From Candidatus Poribacteria bacterium (GTDB taxonomy: Bacteria > Poribacteria > DTPJ01 > WJIO01): 14,929 nt of DNA. Under the pieces are notes generated by a model, which saw only the letters and a list, made by a program, of their open reading frames with translations, was not told the origin of the DNA and made no database searches. Both the position numbers and the translations under genes were made by a program. The stretch is taken from positions 1 through 14,929 of the forward strand of contig WJIO01000268.1 in NCBI GenBank assembly GCA_014730235.1, given 5' to 3'. Below, piece by piece: positions 14,281 to 14,929 of the stretch. Numbering within the stretch: the first letter of the stretch is position 1; the number at the start of each line of letters is the position of its first letter.

Positions 14281-14929
14281 TTATTTTTTGGACTTTTGCT
14301 GTTTGTCCCACTGTCGAATTATCTTGAGGATATTATTATCAACTCGACGGTTATGTTTATCTATATTATCATCCCGTTCATCTTTAACCATATCGTAGAT
14401 ATAGTTAATCAAATCCACATCTGCCTCTGTCATTTCCACCTTTCTTCTTCCCATAACTCTTTGGGCTGTATCAATTAAAGTGCTGGTACGGAAGCCCCTG
14501 CTCAATCTATCATCGCGATAGAAGCAAAAAGATGGTATATCCTGGGGAGGGATACTGCCTGAAGACAATACGTTAGTCATAATTCCCACCACTGTACCGG
14601 TAGTTAGAAGAGCACCAATACCTAACTTACTGTGATCACCAATAGAACACCCAACCTTAAGATCTTCTGTATCTATAAGATTTCCATTTACCGGAACTTT
14701 TACATCAGTAAGGTCATTTTTCAGGTCGCTGTTGGTGGCCATTGCACCGATATTGACCCACTCACCTACATAAGCATGACCCAGGAAACCGGAATGATGT
14801 TTGTTGGAATAACCCTGAACAATAGATTCCTCAACTTCACCACCGACTCTACAAACAGGCCCAAGGGTAACACCTTCCCTGATTTTTGCGCCGTCAATAA
14901 TAGTTACTTTTTTGGGTGTGCCTTCGTTG
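14281..14929 (-). CDS. GlmU-like bifunctional sugar nucleotidyltransferase/acetyltransferase, C-terminal part (partial)
   Basis: The frame stays open to the right edge of the window, so the start is outside; the Met at 14742 is internal. The visible 215 residues are a left-handed beta-helix of hexapeptide repeats. Upstream of that Met are KVTIIDGAKIREGVTLGPV, VGGEVEESIVQGYSNKHHSG and FLGHAYVGEWVNIGAMATNSD, and after it DTEDLKVGCSIGDHSKLGIG, ALLTTGTVVGIMTNVLSSG and IPPQDIPSF. This is the pattern I associate with the alternative GlmU family, which pairs an N-terminal nucleotidyltransferase with this domain to make UDP-GlcNAc for cell-wall synthesis. His-His in NKHHSG is the expected acetyltransferase region. 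A helical tail of about 70 residues ends in a Lys-rich stretch. The stop faces the recombinase module across the shared terminator. Confidence 0.85.
   Translation of the reverse strand, partial: NEGTPKKVTIIDGAKIREGVTLGPVCRVGGEVEESIVQGYSNKHHSGFLGHAYVGEWVNIGAMATNSDLKNDLTDVKVPVNGNLIDTEDLKVGCSIGDHSKLGIGALLTTGTVVGIMTNVLSSGSIPPQDIPSFCFYRDDRLSRGFRTSTLIDTAQRVMGRRKVEMTEADVDLINYIYDMVKDERDDNIDKHNRRVDNNILKIIRQWDKQQKSKK

Noticed and set aside
14281-14742. A complete 153-aa protein starting at 14742
   Set aside because: The frame continues upstream to the window edge with clear hexapeptide-repeat sequence, so this is only the end of a larger gene.

Overview
The window is most likely bacterial chromosome from an uncultured, sponge- or sediment-type lineage. 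Candidatus Poribacteria or a near relative is my best guess. It rests on remembered features: small secreted LamG proteins opening with a '(M/L)VG(I/M)W.FD....D...D.SGN.N.GTL' block and closing with 'K(L/I).TTW..(I/V)', a corrinoid/URO-D pair, AAC(3)-like and SUMF1-like genes, and the two-domain 'alternative' GlmU family. Shine-Dalgarno sequences are strong (GGAGG) and TTG starts occur. No tRNA, rRNA, CRISPR array or complete insertion sequence is visible.

Layout. (1) 76-609: a decayed LamG gene, ended by a 19-bp hairpin terminator (632-672). (2) 677-3400, minus strand: a three-gene run reading leftward, made of a membrane TPR protein, a corrinoid (B12) protein and a URO-D-family methyltransferase. 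(3) 3401-3892: a divergent intergenic region with a palindromic repeat and a probable long leader. (4) 3893-9692, plus strand: six tightly spaced genes, AAC(3)-like acetyltransferase, secreted SUMF1-domain protein, secreted TIM-barrel-like protein, zinc-dependent MDR dehydrogenase, HisF and a divergent PRPP synthetase. (5) 9763-11718, minus: a YjhG/YagF-type sugar-acid (xylonate) dehydratase. Upstream of it are a perfect 38-nt palindrome and (6) an intact LamG gene (11825-12604, minus), a paralogue of the broken one at the left end. (7) 12605-14280: an A/T-richer accessory stretch. It holds a small serine recombinase with Cys where the catalytic Ser should be, overlapping a gene of unknown family with an internal duplication. 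A copy of one dispersed palindrome lies on each side. (8) 14281-14929, minus: the 3' part of a GlmU-like gene whose start is beyond the right edge.

How it fits together. The corrinoid and URO-D proteins form a plausible methyl-transfer pair. HisF and the PRPP synthetase belong to PRPP-consuming biosynthesis. The MDR dehydrogenase and the sugar-acid dehydratase could act in oxidative sugar breakdown, but they are in convergent transcripts. The most interesting structure is the 28-bp palindrome TGTCATTCCTGC-N4-GCAGGAATGACA, present three times with identical arms and a different loop each time. Two copies sit inside larger, unrelated inverted repeats, and two copies bracket the recombinase module.
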